Shown piece by piece: positions 14,629 through 24,188 of a stretch of DNA of 64,000 nucleotides (position 1 is the stretch's first letter; each line of letters begins with the position of its first letter). Location of the stretch: NCBI GenBank assembly GCA_002404155.1, contig DHJC01000081.1, positions 50,868 through 114,867 of the forward strand, written 5' to 3'. The position numbers and the translations under genes are program-made. The notes below the pieces were generated by a model. That model was not told where the DNA came from. It ran no database searches and saw nothing but the letters and a program-made list of their open reading frames with translations. Origin of the DNA: Chloroflexi bacterium UBA4730 (GTDB taxonomy: Bacteria; Chloroflexota; Limnocylindria; P2-11E).

Positions 14629-14775
14629 TCACGCGCTGACCTCGAGCCAGCGGGCGTGCTCGGCGGCGGATAGTTCATCGACGACAGCGCAGGGGTCTGT
14701 CGCACCGGCCCGAATCCAGCCGGGCCACGGAAGTTAGGGCAACGTCCCATCACGGAAGTTAGGGCAACGTCCCAT
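14629..14775 (-). repeat. Dispersed gene-end fragment, copy 3, with a 25-bp tandem repeat
   Basis: The minus-strand frame ending at 14629 reads VVDELSAAEHARWLEVSA, matching the copies at 3.6 and 4.9 kb mainly at protein level (AAEH-x-x-WLE), as expected for a diverged coding sequence. Just upstream, the 25-bp unit starting CACGGAAGTTAGGGCAACGT occurs twice back to back (14726-14750 and 14751-14775). The tandem unit resembles the internal repeats of insertion-sequence ends and may be the other terminus of the transposase relic nearby. Confidence 0.45.
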
Positions 14776-14797
14776 CGCTGACTGTGAGTCATCTGAG

Positions 14798-14842
14798 CAA
14801 TGGTTTGCCAGACCATTGCTCTACCAGCTGAGCTACCTCGGC
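14798..14842 (-). tRNA. Truncated tRNA gene, 5' half only (apparent anticodon GGC)
   Basis: The minus strand from 14842 has a normal 5' tRNA half: acceptor strand GCCGAGG, TA, a D-arm GCTC-AGCTGGTA-GAGC, A, then an anticodon arm ATGGT-CTGGCAA-ACCAT (14816-14800) with anticodon GGC (alanine). What follows (TGCTCAGATGACTC) contains no T-arm and no complementary acceptor CCTCGGC. The break lies just 3' of the anticodon arm, a classic integration site for integrases. The gene is inactive unless the missing half was relocated. Confidence 0.65.
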
Positions 14843-14885
14843 GAGTGTCGGCCGCAATTTCAGAAGTCGCGTCGAGAGCCGCCAG

Positions 14886-16055
14886 CTACAGGTCGGCTCC
14901 CAGCTCGCGAGGCGGAAGGACGCGCACGAAGTATTCGCGACCGAGCATCTCGTGGAGCATCGATTGAGGGAAGAGCTCGGGCTGGATCGGGAATTGCGTG
15001 CGGTGGGCCGCGATCGCGCGGATCTTCTGGTCCACGTGCGCGGACACATCGATGGCGGTCGTCGGCTGCTCCCCCGGCCAGTCGGCACGCTCCACGTCGG
15101 CCGGATCAGTCAGCGACGCTGCGGGACCACGTCCAGTGAACAGGGTCGGCGCCGCAGGTGAGAAGACCAGGCACGTCACCGCGTCGACGGCGATCACATG
15201 AGCGGAGCGTGGCTGCTCGTACACGAGCGCAAGCTCGCCGAAGAACTCGCCCGGACCGAGATGTCGCAGCGTGCGAAGCTCGCCCGGTGTGGGCTCCTCA
15301 GCCACCTGCGCCGCTCCCGAGACGATGAGGAACAGGCTCTTTCCGACCTCGCCCTGCTCGACGATGTACGTCCCGGCCGGGAACCAGCGGACCTCGATGA
15401 AGTCCCCGGCGTAGCGCAGCGTCGTCGATTCCTCGGCGAACAGGGACAGCGACCGAACGAACTCCGGACCGCCGCGAAACCGGGCCTCGAGCGAGACGAG
15501 CCATCGCGCGAGCCGGTCGAGCATGAGCAGTCGACTGCGAGCGAAGTGGCTGTGGTACAGACGCGCCGCTCCGTGGGGTCGCCCGTACGTGTCCGTCCCG
15601 TCATATGCGAGCGTGAACGCTCGCCTCGTAGCCGCGCTGATGGTCACGTGATCCGGATGGCCGTACGCACCGTCCTCGCCGAACGTGATGACGACGTTGG
15701 GCTGGAAGTCCCCGATGGCGTCGGCGACCGAGCGGACGAGCACATCGAAGTCGGCCTCCTGGAGCCGGCCATCGATGTAGTCATGGCAGACGACGTGCTG
15801 GACGCCCAGGATCGCGCACGCTCGTCGCAGCTCCTGTTCGCGGACGGAACCGAGCGTGTGGCGGGTGGCGGCACGCGCATCGCGGATCTGACCCGCTTGG
15901 CCACGGGTCGCGGACAGCACCATGGCCTCGGCACCTCGGGCGGCATACTTCGCCAAGGTCCCTCCGGCGACGAACACCTCGTCGTCAGGATGGGCGAAGA
16001 CCCCGAGGATGCGCATCCGGTCCGTCGACGCGTCGCCGTTCGGCGCCAAAGCCAT
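14886..16055 (-). CDS. PIG-L/LmbE-type deacetylase with an embedded cyclic-nucleotide-binding domain
   Basis: A 389-residue protein. Residues about 14-200 are a PIG-L/LmbE metal-dependent N-deacetylase, with the zinc motif AHPDDE (21-26) and the second metal motif YGHPDHV (131-137). Residues about 205-300 are a cNMP-binding (CAP/CNB) domain: FPAGTYIVEQGEVGKSLFLI, then GPGEFFGELALV (PBC-like loop) and RSAHVIAVDAVTCLVF. Residues about 335-389 (HVDQKIRAIAAHRTQFPIQP, REYFVRV) look like the usual end of PIG-L proteins. So the sensor domain is inserted inside the enzyme, and cyclic-nucleotide control of deacetylation is inferred. An in-frame ATG at 16016 is an alternative start. The substrate is unknown. 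Confidence 0.8.
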   Translation of the reverse strand: MALAPNGDASTDRMRILGVFAHPDDEVFVAGGTLAKYAARGAEAMVLSATRGQAGQIRDARAATRHTLGSVREQELRRACAILGVQHVVCHDYIDGRLQEADFDVLVRSVADAIGDFQPNVVITFGEDGAYGHPDHVTISAATRRAFTLAYDGTDTYGRPHGAARLYHSHFARSRLLMLDRLARWLVSLEARFRGGPEFVRSLSLFAEESTTLRYAGDFIEVRWFPAGTYIVEQGEVGKSLFLIVSGAAQVAEEPTPGELRTLRHLGPGEFFGELALVYEQPRSAHVIAVDAVTCLVFSPAAPTLFTGRGPAASLTDPADVERADWPGEQPTTAIDVSAHVDQKIRAIAAHRTQFPIQPELFPQSMLHEMLGREYFVRVLPPRELGADL

Positions 16056-16282
16056 CGCGCCGGTACGTTAGCAGTCGGTGCTCGCGCGAAGCGTGCCACT
16101 ACTTGAATGCCGTCGGTAGCCCTCCAGCAGGCGCCGTCGGATGGCGCCCGCACATTCCAGTACGTGAGCGACGGAAGCCCCTGACCCGCACGCCGACTGC
16201 TGGGATAACGGCCTTCGCTTTTCGCGTACTCCGCGAGCACCACCGAGCAACGGCTTCCCTTGGGTCGCGTAACGCGACGACC

Positions 16283-16471
16283 TCAGCCGCTGCCGGCGCG
16301 CTGTTCCGGCTGATCGTCCTCGACCCGGCACATCACATATGGCCAGCGAGAGTCGAGGTCGTATTCCTCGAGGCGACGGCAGCCGAGGCAGGTTTCGACG
16401 TCGACGGCCATCCCGCGGATTGGGCAGTACACGAGCGCGTCCTCGTCGATCAGGTGCTTCGCTTTGCTCAT
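16283..16471 (-). CDS. Small zinc-ribbon-like protein
   Basis: A 62-residue cysteine-rich protein starting MSKAKHLIDEDALVYCPIRG and containing VDVETCLGCRRL and a final YVMCRVEDD. Four cysteines in a C-x(14)-C-x2-C plus distal C layout suggest a metal-binding knuckle. The start at 16471 is preferred to 16543 because the earlier residues look like random GC-rich sequence and overlap a hairpin. It is the first gene after the por-nfn operon on the same strand, but with about 200 bp and a terminator-like hairpin between. Function unknown. Confidence 0.5.
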   Translation of the reverse strand: MSKAKHLIDEDALVYCPIRGMAVDVETCLGCRRLEEYDLDSRWPYVMCRVEDDQPEQRAGSG

Positions 16472-16527
16472 GGCGGCCGCATCTGCGACCGAACGATGGC
16501 GACGCCCGACCACCCCGGCGAGCGCCA

Positions 16528-16552
16528 TTCGGCCCGATCCCATGGGGCCGAA
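16528..16552 (-). terminator. Terminator-like hairpin after nfnB
   Basis: TTCGGCCC (16528-16535) and GGGCCGAA (16545-16552) form a perfect 8-bp stem with a 9-nt loop, about 118 bp downstream of the nfnB stop. There is no T-tract, so it may pause or terminate only weakly, or protect the 3' end. Confidence 0.45.
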
Positions 16553-16669
16553 CGGCTACTCGATGAGGCCGTGCTGGAGGCGTGGTCCTTACCCGGTGTC
16601 CTGGGGTCGTCGACGGCCCCGGAGAGCCTCCGCGGGCGGATCGCTTCCGCCGAATCCCGGCCAAACGCC

Positions 16670-18064
16670 CTACCCGCGCGCGGCGAGCGCCTCGTCGATC
16701 GCATGCGCGGCGCGCTTGCCTGCGCCCGCGGCGAGGATCACGGTCGCGGCGCCCGTGACGGCGTCGCCGCCCGCGAAGACGAGCGGCTTCGGCGTGCGCC
16801 CGGTCTCCTCGTCGGCGACGAGGCAGCCTTCCTTCGTCGTGAGGAGTCCGGAGGTCGTCCGGGTGAGGAGCGGGTTCGGGGTCGTCCCGATCGCGAGGAC
16901 GACGTTGTCCAGCGGGATCGTGACCTCTTCGCCAGGGATCGGGACCGGGCGCGCACGACCGGACCGGTCGGGCTCGCCGAGCTGCATCTTTTGGCAGCGC
17001 AGTCCGGTGACCCAACCATCGGCGCTCCCCACGACCTCGAGCGGGCTCGTGAGCCAGTGGAACCGGACACCCTCCTCGATCGCGTGGCCGTACTCCTCGA
17101 CGCGAGCGCTCATCTCCTTCTCGCTGCGCCGGTAGACGATCATCGCCTCCTCGGCGCCCATCCGGAGTGCGGTCCGCGCGGCGTCCATCGCGGTGTTCCC
17201 CGCCCCGATCACGGCGACGCGCTTCCCCACGTTCACAGGGGTGTCCGTCTCGGGGAAGTCGTAGGCACGCATGAGGTTCACTCGGGTGAGGAACTCGTTC
17301 GCCGACATGACCCCGTTGAGGTCCTCGCCGGAGATGCCGAGGAACTGCGGCAGCCCCGCGCCGGTGCCGACGAACACGACGGTGTAGCCGAGCCGGCTGA
17401 AGAGGTCGTCCAGCGGGAGCGTCTTGCCGATGACGACATTGCAGACGATCTCGACGCCGAGGCCCTTGAGCACGCCGATCTCCCAGTCGAGGATCGCCTT
17501 GGGCAGCCGGAACTCGGGGATGCCGTAGCGGAGCACGCCGCCGGGCGCGTGGAGCGCCTCGTAGACCGTGACGGGGTAGCCCAGCCGGGCGAGCTCGCCG
17601 GCGCAGACGAGCCCGGACGGCCCCGAGCCGATGACCGCGATCTTCTTCGGGCGCGTCGGCCGGAGCGGCGCGGCGGGCGCCTGGGTCCGCTCCCAGTCGG
17701 CGACGAAGCGCTCGAGGTGGCCGATCGCGACCGGCACGAGGCGCGTGCCAAGGCTGCAGCGCTCCTCGCACTGCGTCTCCTGCGGGCAGACCCGCCCGCA
17801 GATCGCGGGGAGCGGGTTCGCGCCGCGGAGGATCCGCGCCGCGCCGGCCATGTCGCCGATCGCGACGGCGTGGATGAAGTCGGGGATCGGGATGCCTACG
17901 GGGCAGCCCTCGACGCAGACGGGGTCCTGGCAGCGCAGGCACCGCTCGGCCTCGAAGGCGGCGTGGAAGATGGTGTAGCCGTCGTTCACTTCCTTGAAGT
18001 CGTGCGCGCGCACCTCCGGGTCGCGCACCGGCATCGGGGTCTTCTCCGCGCGTTTCACTGGCAT
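16670..18064 (-). CDS. nfnB: NfnB/GltD-like FAD-NAD(P) oxidoreductase (transhydrogenase large subunit), copy 1
   Basis: A 464-residue flavoprotein of the GltD/SudA/NfnB family. The N-terminal ferredoxin-like domain has CLRCQDPVCVEGCPVG and CGRVCPQETQCEERC for two [4Fe-4S] clusters. The FAD-binding motif GSGPSGLVCAGELA follows near residue 145, and the NADP-binding motif GAGNTAMDAARTAL near 285. In Nfn this subunit carries the bifurcating FAD and the NADP site. ATG 18064 overlaps the stop of nfnA (TGATG). With NfnA and the adjacent pyruvate:ferredoxin oxidoreductase it should move electrons between ferredoxin and NAD(P)H. A role as glutamate synthase small subunit is less likely, because no large subunit is nearby. 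Confidence 0.8.
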   Translation of the reverse strand: MPVKRAEKTPMPVRDPEVRAHDFKEVNDGYTIFHAAFEAERCLRCQDPVCVEGCPVGIPIPDFIHAVAIGDMAGAARILRGANPLPAICGRVCPQETQCEERCSLGTRLVPVAIGHLERFVADWERTQAPAAPLRPTRPKKIAVIGSGPSGLVCAGELARLGYPVTVYEALHAPGGVLRYGIPEFRLPKAILDWEIGVLKGLGVEIVCNVVIGKTLPLDDLFSRLGYTVVFVGTGAGLPQFLGISGEDLNGVMSANEFLTRVNLMRAYDFPETDTPVNVGKRVAVIGAGNTAMDAARTALRMGAEEAMIVYRRSEKEMSARVEEYGHAIEEGVRFHWLTSPLEVVGSADGWVTGLRCQKMQLGEPDRSGRARPVPIPGEEVTIPLDNVVLAIGTTPNPLLTRTTSGLLTTKEGCLVADEETGRTPKPLVFAGGDAVTGAATVILAAGAGKRAAHAIDEALAARG

Positions 18065-18921
18065 CAGCGCGCCTCCACGAGCGCCGGCGTCGCGGCGCAG
18101 GCGAGGCGCTCGACGGCCTCCTTCTCCTGGCGCACGTACTGCTTGCTCCGGCGCATTCCCACGGCGAAGTCGACCTCGTGCGCGTCGAAGATCGGTCCGT
18201 CCACGCAGGCGAACAGGGTCTGCCCACCGACGATGACCCGGCAGCCGCCGCACATCCCGGTGCCGTCCACCATGAGTGGGTCGAGCGAAACGAGCGTCTT
18301 CACCTTCGCCTCGCGGGTCGTCTCGGCGATCGCGCGGAGCATGACCATCGGACCGATCGCGACGACCGTGTCCGGCCGTCCCGGGCCCTCGCCGGCGATG
18401 AGCTGCGCGAGGCGCTGCGTGACGAAGCCTTTGAAGCCGGCCGAGCCGTCGTCGGTGCAGATCTCGACACTCGTGCAGATCGCGCGGAGCTCGTCGGTGA
18501 GGATGAGCAGGTCCTTGTTCCGCGCCCCGACGATCGCGGTCGTCGTATCACCGCGCGCCCGGAGCTCCTTCATGAGGCAGAGCAACGCGGCCGAGCCGAA
18601 GCCGCCGCCGACGGCACAGGCGTGGCCGCCGGGCGCGATGTCGACCGGCGTGCCGAGGGGACCGACGACGTCGAGGATCTCGTCGCCGGCCTCGAGGGCG
18701 CAGACCCGCTTGGTCGTCGCTCCGACCTCCTGGACGACGATCGTGAGCGTGCCCGCGGCGCGGTCGTAGTCGGCGATGGTCAGCGGGATGCGCTCTCCGC
18801 CCTCGCGCACCCGGAGCATGACGAACTGCCCCGCCTTCGCCGCCGCCGCGATGAGCGGCGCGTCGAGGCGGAAGAGCTTCGTGACCGGAGTGAGCCTGCG
18901 CGCCTCGACGATCCGTGCCAT
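18064..18921 (-). CDS. nfnA: NfnA/SudB-like ferredoxin-NAD(P) reductase subunit, copy 1
   Basis: A 285-residue protein of the ferredoxin-NADP reductase superfamily. An FAD-binding barrel (RLDAPLIAAAAKAGQFVMLR, ERIPLTIADYD) precedes an NAD-binding domain (CAVGGGFGSAALLCLMKELR). The C-terminal cluster motif MCGGCRVIVGGQTLFACVDG (about 236-255) binds a [2Fe-2S] centre as in NfnA and PyrK. It is the small subunit partner of NfnB, encoded directly downstream with overlapping codons, and lies 10 bp after the porAB gene. The gene order implies co-expression with pyruvate:ferredoxin oxidoreductase. Confidence 0.85.
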   Translation of the reverse strand: MARIVEARRLTPVTKLFRLDAPLIAAAAKAGQFVMLRVREGGERIPLTIADYDRAAGTLTIVVQEVGATTKRVCALEAGDEILDVVGPLGTPVDIAPGGHACAVGGGFGSAALLCLMKELRARGDTTTAIVGARNKDLLILTDELRAICTSVEICTDDGSAGFKGFVTQRLAQLIAGEGPGRPDTVVAIGPMVMLRAIAETTREAKVKTLVSLDPLMVDGTGMCGGCRVIVGGQTLFACVDGPIFDAHEVDFAVGMRRSKQYVRQEKEAVERLACAATPALVEAR

Positions 18922-18931
18922 CCCCGCCCCC

Positions 18932-21235
18932 CTAGAGGTCCGGGCTCGCGTGCATCGCCTTGAGGCGCTTCCAGCGGCGGTCGGCCTCGTCCTGGATGCT
19001 GCGCACGACCTCGGCGTTCGCCGGCGCGAGGAGGTGACGCGTCTTCCCCATCGTCGCGAGCCAGTCGGTGATCGGGTGGCGGCGGCCGGTCGCGTCGGGG
19101 TCGTACGTGATCGCCGTCTTGCCGCGCTCGATCTCGTAGAGCGGGAAGAAGCACGAGTCCACCGCTGCCTGGAGGACCGGCTGCGCGGCGTCGTCGGCCG
19201 TCCGCCAGTTCAGCGGGCAGAAGGAGAGGATCTTCCCGTAGACGAGGCCCTCGCGCTTCGCGTACCACTGCGCCTTCGCGACCTTGCGCATGAGGTCCTC
19301 GGGGTAGCCCTCGCTCGCGGTGAAGACGTAAGGGAGGCCGCACGCGGCGAAGATCTGCGCGGTGTCCTTGTGGTGGTAGCGCTTCCCGGTGGCCGTCGCG
19401 CCGACCTCGCTCGTCGAGGTGCGATGGCCGAGCGGCGTCGAATACGACAGCTGCGCGCCGGTGTTCATGTAACCCTGGTTGTCGTACTCGAGGATCATCA
19501 TCTTGTGGTTGCGGTGCGCGGCGCCGAGCGCTGGACCCATGCCGATGTCCATCCCGCCGTCGCCGCTCACCATGACGAACGTGATGTCCTTCGAGGCGGG
19601 CAGCTCGCCGCGACGCACGCGCTCGTGATACATCTCGACGAGCCCCGAGAGCGTCGCCGCGCCGTTCTGGAAGAGGTTGTGGACGTAGTTCACCCGGTGT
19701 GCGGTCGTCGGGTAGCCGGTCGTCACGACCATCGCGCAGCCGGTCTGGAAGAGCATGACGACATCGCCCTCCAACACGCGGTTGACCTGGTGGAGCGTCG
19801 GGAGGATGCCGCAGCCGGGGCAGGCGCCATGACCGGGCGCGATCCGGCTCGGGACCTCGGTCATCTTCCAGAGCGGCTCGAGCTCGACGTGGAGCCGCCC
19901 GGTCGCCTCGTCGCGCCTGACGTGGGCCATCCCGCGCGAGACCTCGGCCGTCGTGAGCAACGGGAGGCCGGGCCGCGGCGCGCGATCGGGGCTGCCGGGC
20001 GTCGCGCCGTGGTAGGCGAAGGGCTCGACGGCCTCGCCGCGCGCGGCGGCGAGCGCGTCGCCGAAGAAGCGCGCCGCATCCGCGGCGTAGAAGTCCTTAC
20101 CGCCGAGGCCGTAGACGCGCGAGAGGACGCGAGTGCGGTTCTCCGGATCGAGCTGGATCGCGGCACGCACCTCGAGCGAGAGGTTGCCCCCACCGGCGCC
20201 GTACGAATCGGCGCGGTCGCCGATCATCGCCGCCCGGACCGGGCGGAGCGCGCGGCGGAGCTCGTCGGACGGGAACGGCCGCAGCACGTTCAGCGAGAGC
20301 ACGCCGACCCGCTCGCCCTTCGCGCGGAGGTCGTCGGCGGTCTCCTTCGCCGTCTCGGCGGCGGAGTTGAGGAGGACGAGCGCGGCGTCGGCGTCGTCCA
20401 TCTGATAGGTGTCGAGCATCGGATAGCCTCGGCCGGTCATCGCCTCGAGCTCGGCGAGGACCGCGGGGATGACCCGCCGGGCGGCCTCCATCGCTTGCGA
20501 GAGCTGGACCTTGTTGTTGATGAGGTCCGGGTCGTTCATGTACGGCCCGAACGTCGTGGGATGCTCGATCTCGAGCGGCGTGGGGAACGCCGGCCGCTCG
20601 CCGAGGAAGGCGCGGACCGCCGCGGGGTCGTCGAAGACCTGGATCCGGCGCTTCTGGTGGCTCGTGACGAAGCCGTCGTAGGCGACGAGCACCGGGAGGC
20701 GCACATCGGGGTGCTCCCCGATCCGCACCGCGGCGAAGTTCAGGTCGTAGACCGCCTGCGGGTCGCGTGCGCAGAGGACGATCCAGCCGGTGTTGAGCGC
20801 GTAGTAGAGGTCGGAGTGGTCGCCGCGGATGTCGAGCGGCCCAGAGACCGCGCGCGCGGCGAGGTTGAGGACCATCGGCACCCGCGTGCCCGCCTGGACC
20901 GGGAGCTGCTCGAGCGCGTAGAGGAGGCCCTGCGAGCTCGTCGCGTTGAGCACGCGGCCGCCACCGAGCGCCGCGCCGTAGCAAATGCCCGCGGCGCCGT
21001 GCTCGCCGTCGCCGGCGATCATGACGATCTCGTGCTCGCCGTCGGCCTGCATCCGCGAGAGGTTCTCCGCGACCTCGGTCGAGGGCGTGATCGGGAAGTA
21101 CCCCATGACGTGGAAGCCGATGTCCCGCGCGGCGAGCGCGGCGGCCTCGTTGCCACTATGGAACGCGAGCTTCTGCGCGGCGGTGCCCGAGGGCAGCTGC
21201 GCTGCGACGGGGGCGGCGCGCGTTTCCGTCGTCAT
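18932..21235 (-). CDS. porAB: 2-oxoacid (probably pyruvate):ferredoxin oxidoreductase, fused alpha and beta subunits
   Basis: A 767-residue fusion. Residues about 20-420 are the alpha subunit (SGNEAAALAARDIGFHVMGY, FPITPSTEVAENL, then ELEAMTGRGYPMLDTYQMDD). Residues about 450-740 are the thiamine-pyrophosphate beta subunit, with the iron-sulfur motif GHGACPGCGILPTLHQ, the TPP motif VSGDGGMDIGMGP and NQGYMNTGAQLSYSTP. The gamma and delta parts are in the next upstream gene. The complex decarboxylates a 2-oxoacid to acyl-CoA and reduces ferredoxin. The length and PYITPST-like signature favour pyruvate, and Nfn follows in the operon to use the electrons. Substrate choice is inferred. Confidence 0.85.
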   Translation of the reverse strand: MTTETRAAPVAAQLPSGTAAQKLAFHSGNEAAALAARDIGFHVMGYFPITPSTEVAENLSRMQADGEHEIVMIAGDGEHGAAGICYGAALGGGRVLNATSSQGLLYALEQLPVQAGTRVPMVLNLAARAVSGPLDIRGDHSDLYYALNTGWIVLCARDPQAVYDLNFAAVRIGEHPDVRLPVLVAYDGFVTSHQKRRIQVFDDPAAVRAFLGERPAFPTPLEIEHPTTFGPYMNDPDLINNKVQLSQAMEAARRVIPAVLAELEAMTGRGYPMLDTYQMDDADAALVLLNSAAETAKETADDLRAKGERVGVLSLNVLRPFPSDELRRALRPVRAAMIGDRADSYGAGGGNLSLEVRAAIQLDPENRTRVLSRVYGLGGKDFYAADAARFFGDALAAARGEAVEPFAYHGATPGSPDRAPRPGLPLLTTAEVSRGMAHVRRDEATGRLHVELEPLWKMTEVPSRIAPGHGACPGCGILPTLHQVNRVLEGDVVMLFQTGCAMVVTTGYPTTAHRVNYVHNLFQNGAATLSGLVEMYHERVRRGELPASKDITFVMVSGDGGMDIGMGPALGAAHRNHKMMILEYDNQGYMNTGAQLSYSTPLGHRTSTSEVGATATGKRYHHKDTAQIFAACGLPYVFTASEGYPEDLMRKVAKAQWYAKREGLVYGKILSFCPLNWRTADDAAQPVLQAAVDSCFFPLYEIERGKTAITYDPDATGRRHPITDWLATMGKTRHLLAPANAEVVRSIQDEADRRWKRLKAMHASPDL

Positions 21236-21245
21236 CGTGTCCGCG

Positions 21246-22229
21246 TCATGGGATCACCCCCGGGAACAGCGGCACCCGGAGCGAGTCGGCGAGGCCCGGC
21301 GTCTCCGCGGTCTTCGCGAGCGCCCCGGTCGGGCAGGACTCGACGCAGCGCAGGCAGCCCTTGCAGTAGCGGTAGTCGACGCCCTTGAGCTCGCGCTCGA
21401 ACGGTTCGCCCGCGCCGTCGCCCCAGACGAGGCAGAAATCCGGGCAGACGAGGTCGCAGATGCCACAGTGCACGCACTTCTCGCGGTCGAGGACCGGCAT
21501 CCAGCCGGTGCGCGAGACCGAGAGGTCGTTCCAGGCGGTGTTCCCCGCGGCCGGGATGATCCCACCGACAGGCTGGGTGAGGTAGCCCCAGGCCGGCACA
21601 GGCCGCGCCGGCGGAAGGTCGCCCTCGGCCCGGGCGACGTCCGGGAGCACCTCGAGCTCGGCTACGCCGCGCTTGAAGGCGCGCTCGTTCGAAGCGACCG
21701 CCTCGGGGTGGCGCCCGGCGAACTCCTCGGAAAGCGCCTCGAGGACGATCGCGGTGTCGAGGAACGGAAACGCGGCGCAGAGCGTCCCGAGGAGCACCGC
21801 GTTCGGCCGCGAGCGCTCTTCGACCGCGATCGCGAGCGCGTCGACGCGGATGACCCGCGCGGTCCGCGGTAACGCCGCAAGCTTCGCGGGCGCGGGGCCC
21901 GGCGGAGCGTTGTAGATGAACGTGCCGTCGCGCGGAAGCCCGGCGAGCGTCGCCGGGTCGCGGAGGAGCGCAGCGTGGAAGACGACGATCGCGTCCGGCG
22001 TCTCCACCGGCGCGCTCGTGCGGATCGGCCGGTCAGCCGGCCCGAGGCGGACGAACGAGAGAATCCGCGAGCCCTTCTTCTCCGAGCCATACGAGGAGAA
22101 GTGCGCGCCGTTGAGTCCCATCCCGAGGACGGCGGCGGTCGCGAGGACTTGCCCCGCGGCATGCGCCCCGAGGCCGCCAATCGACTCGAAGCGGACCTCG
22201 AAGAGGCGGCCAGCGTGGGGCACCGACAC
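21246..22229 (-). CDS. porGD: 2-oxoacid:ferredoxin oxidoreductase, fused gamma subunit and ferredoxin-like delta domain
   Basis: About 327 residues. The N-terminal gamma domain begins FEVRFESIGGLGAHAAGQVL and continues SSYGSEKKGSRILSFVRL. The C-terminal delta domain binds two [4Fe-4S] clusters through CVHCGICDLVCPDFC and CKGCLRCVESCPTGAL. GTG 22229 is a provisional start: the neighbouring GTG 22223 is equally possible, no clear Shine-Dalgarno is visible, and the frame stays open further upstream. It is the first gene of the porGD-porAB-nfnA-nfnB operon, 10 bp before porAB. The delta domain relays electrons from the TPP site to external ferredoxin. Confidence 0.8.
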   Translation of the reverse strand: MSVPHAGRLFEVRFESIGGLGAHAAGQVLATAAVLGMGLNGAHFSSYGSEKKGSRILSFVRLGPADRPIRTSAPVETPDAIVVFHAALLRDPATLAGLPRDGTFIYNAPPGPAPAKLAALPRTARVIRVDALAIAVEERSRPNAVLLGTLCAAFPFLDTAIVLEALSEEFAGRHPEAVASNERAFKRGVAELEVLPDVARAEGDLPPARPVPAWGYLTQPVGGIIPAAGNTAWNDLSVSRTGWMPVLDREKCVHCGICDLVCPDFCLVWGDGAGEPFERELKGVDYRYCKGCLRCVESCPTGALAKTAETPGLADSLRVPLFPGVIP

Positions 22230-22331
22230 GCTCTGACACCGGTCAGCCACAAAAGCCGGCACGGGACGGTTGAGCGCTCTTTCCCATCGGGGCCAGCGTC
22301 GGGCAAGACCGTGCCCAGGGGCAGCGACAAA

Positions 22332-22352
22332 CGGCCCCCATCTGAGGGGCCG
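22332..22352 (-). terminator. Terminator hairpin between gltA and porGD
   Basis: CGGCCCC (22332-22338) pairs with GGGGCCG (22346-22352) around a 7-nt loop, followed on the minus strand by TTTGT. It lies in the 341-bp gap (22230-22570) about 220 bp past the citrate synthase stop. The rest of that gap has no gene and presumably carries the por operon promoter. Confidence 0.5.
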
Positions 22353-22570
22353 AACGACCCTCCCGCGAGGCCCGGCTGGCCGCCGCCACGCCCGGGCGAG
22401 GCTCACCTCCACGCCGGGGTTCTGCCCCGTCCGACCGTGAGTTCAACGGATCGCAAGCCGCCAGCGCGCTATAGAGGAGTGGTCACCCCTCCGCCCGTGG
22501 CGTTCGGCGAGGTCCACGAGCGCCTAGCGAATTGGCGCTCGCTCCAGGAGTTGGCCCGCGCGTCCGCGTC

Positions 22571-23923
<1,353 letters not shown>

Positions 23924-24023
23924 TCTGGTCCCTCCTGATGCAGTGAGCTGAGGCTAGGGACCGGGTTGGGCGGTCAGTAGAGCCGGACGGCACACCGAGC
24001 GGTGACGAACGTCCCGATGGCCT

Positions 24024-24045
24024 GGGCCATCGTTCCGTTCGGCCC
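24024..24045 (-). terminator. Terminator-like hairpin after the kor operon
   Basis: GGGCC (24024-24028) pairs with GGCCC (24041-24045), with a 12-nt loop, about 145 bp downstream of the last gene of the nfn-kor operon. It is of the same type as the hairpins after nfnB and gltA. It has no T-tract and a larger loop, so support is modest. The remainder of 23924-24188 shows no gene. Confidence 0.35.
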
Positions 24046-24188
24046 TCGTCCGCGAGTCGGTCGGCGGGCGGAGCTGCGGCGAACAGACCCTACCGGGCGG
24101 GAGCGGCAGCGACGGACGGGCTCGCGATGCGATCCGGTGTTCAGGATGCGCGACCGGGCGCATCTCCCCGTTCCGGGGGAAGTCGTGT

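Noticed and set aside
14726..14775. Second 25-bp tandem repeat considered as a CRISPR or plasmid iteron
   Set aside because: Only two adjacent copies with no spacers or replication gene; it sits beside transposase debris, so an IS terminus is more likely.
16670..18064. Reading the GltD-like gene as glutamate synthase small subunit
   Set aside because: No GltB large subunit is nearby, and the adjacent NfnA/SudB-type gene fits an Nfn or sulfide-dehydrogenase-like complex instead.
16103..21388. Very long plus-strand open frames (888 and 870 residues) across the por-nfn region, and similar ones at 4574-6679, 28998-31568 and 53765-56203
   Set aside because: They are exactly antisense to well-supported genes, are rich in Arg/Asp/Gly/His as expected for complement frames of GC-rich DNA, and show no domain or ribosome binding site.
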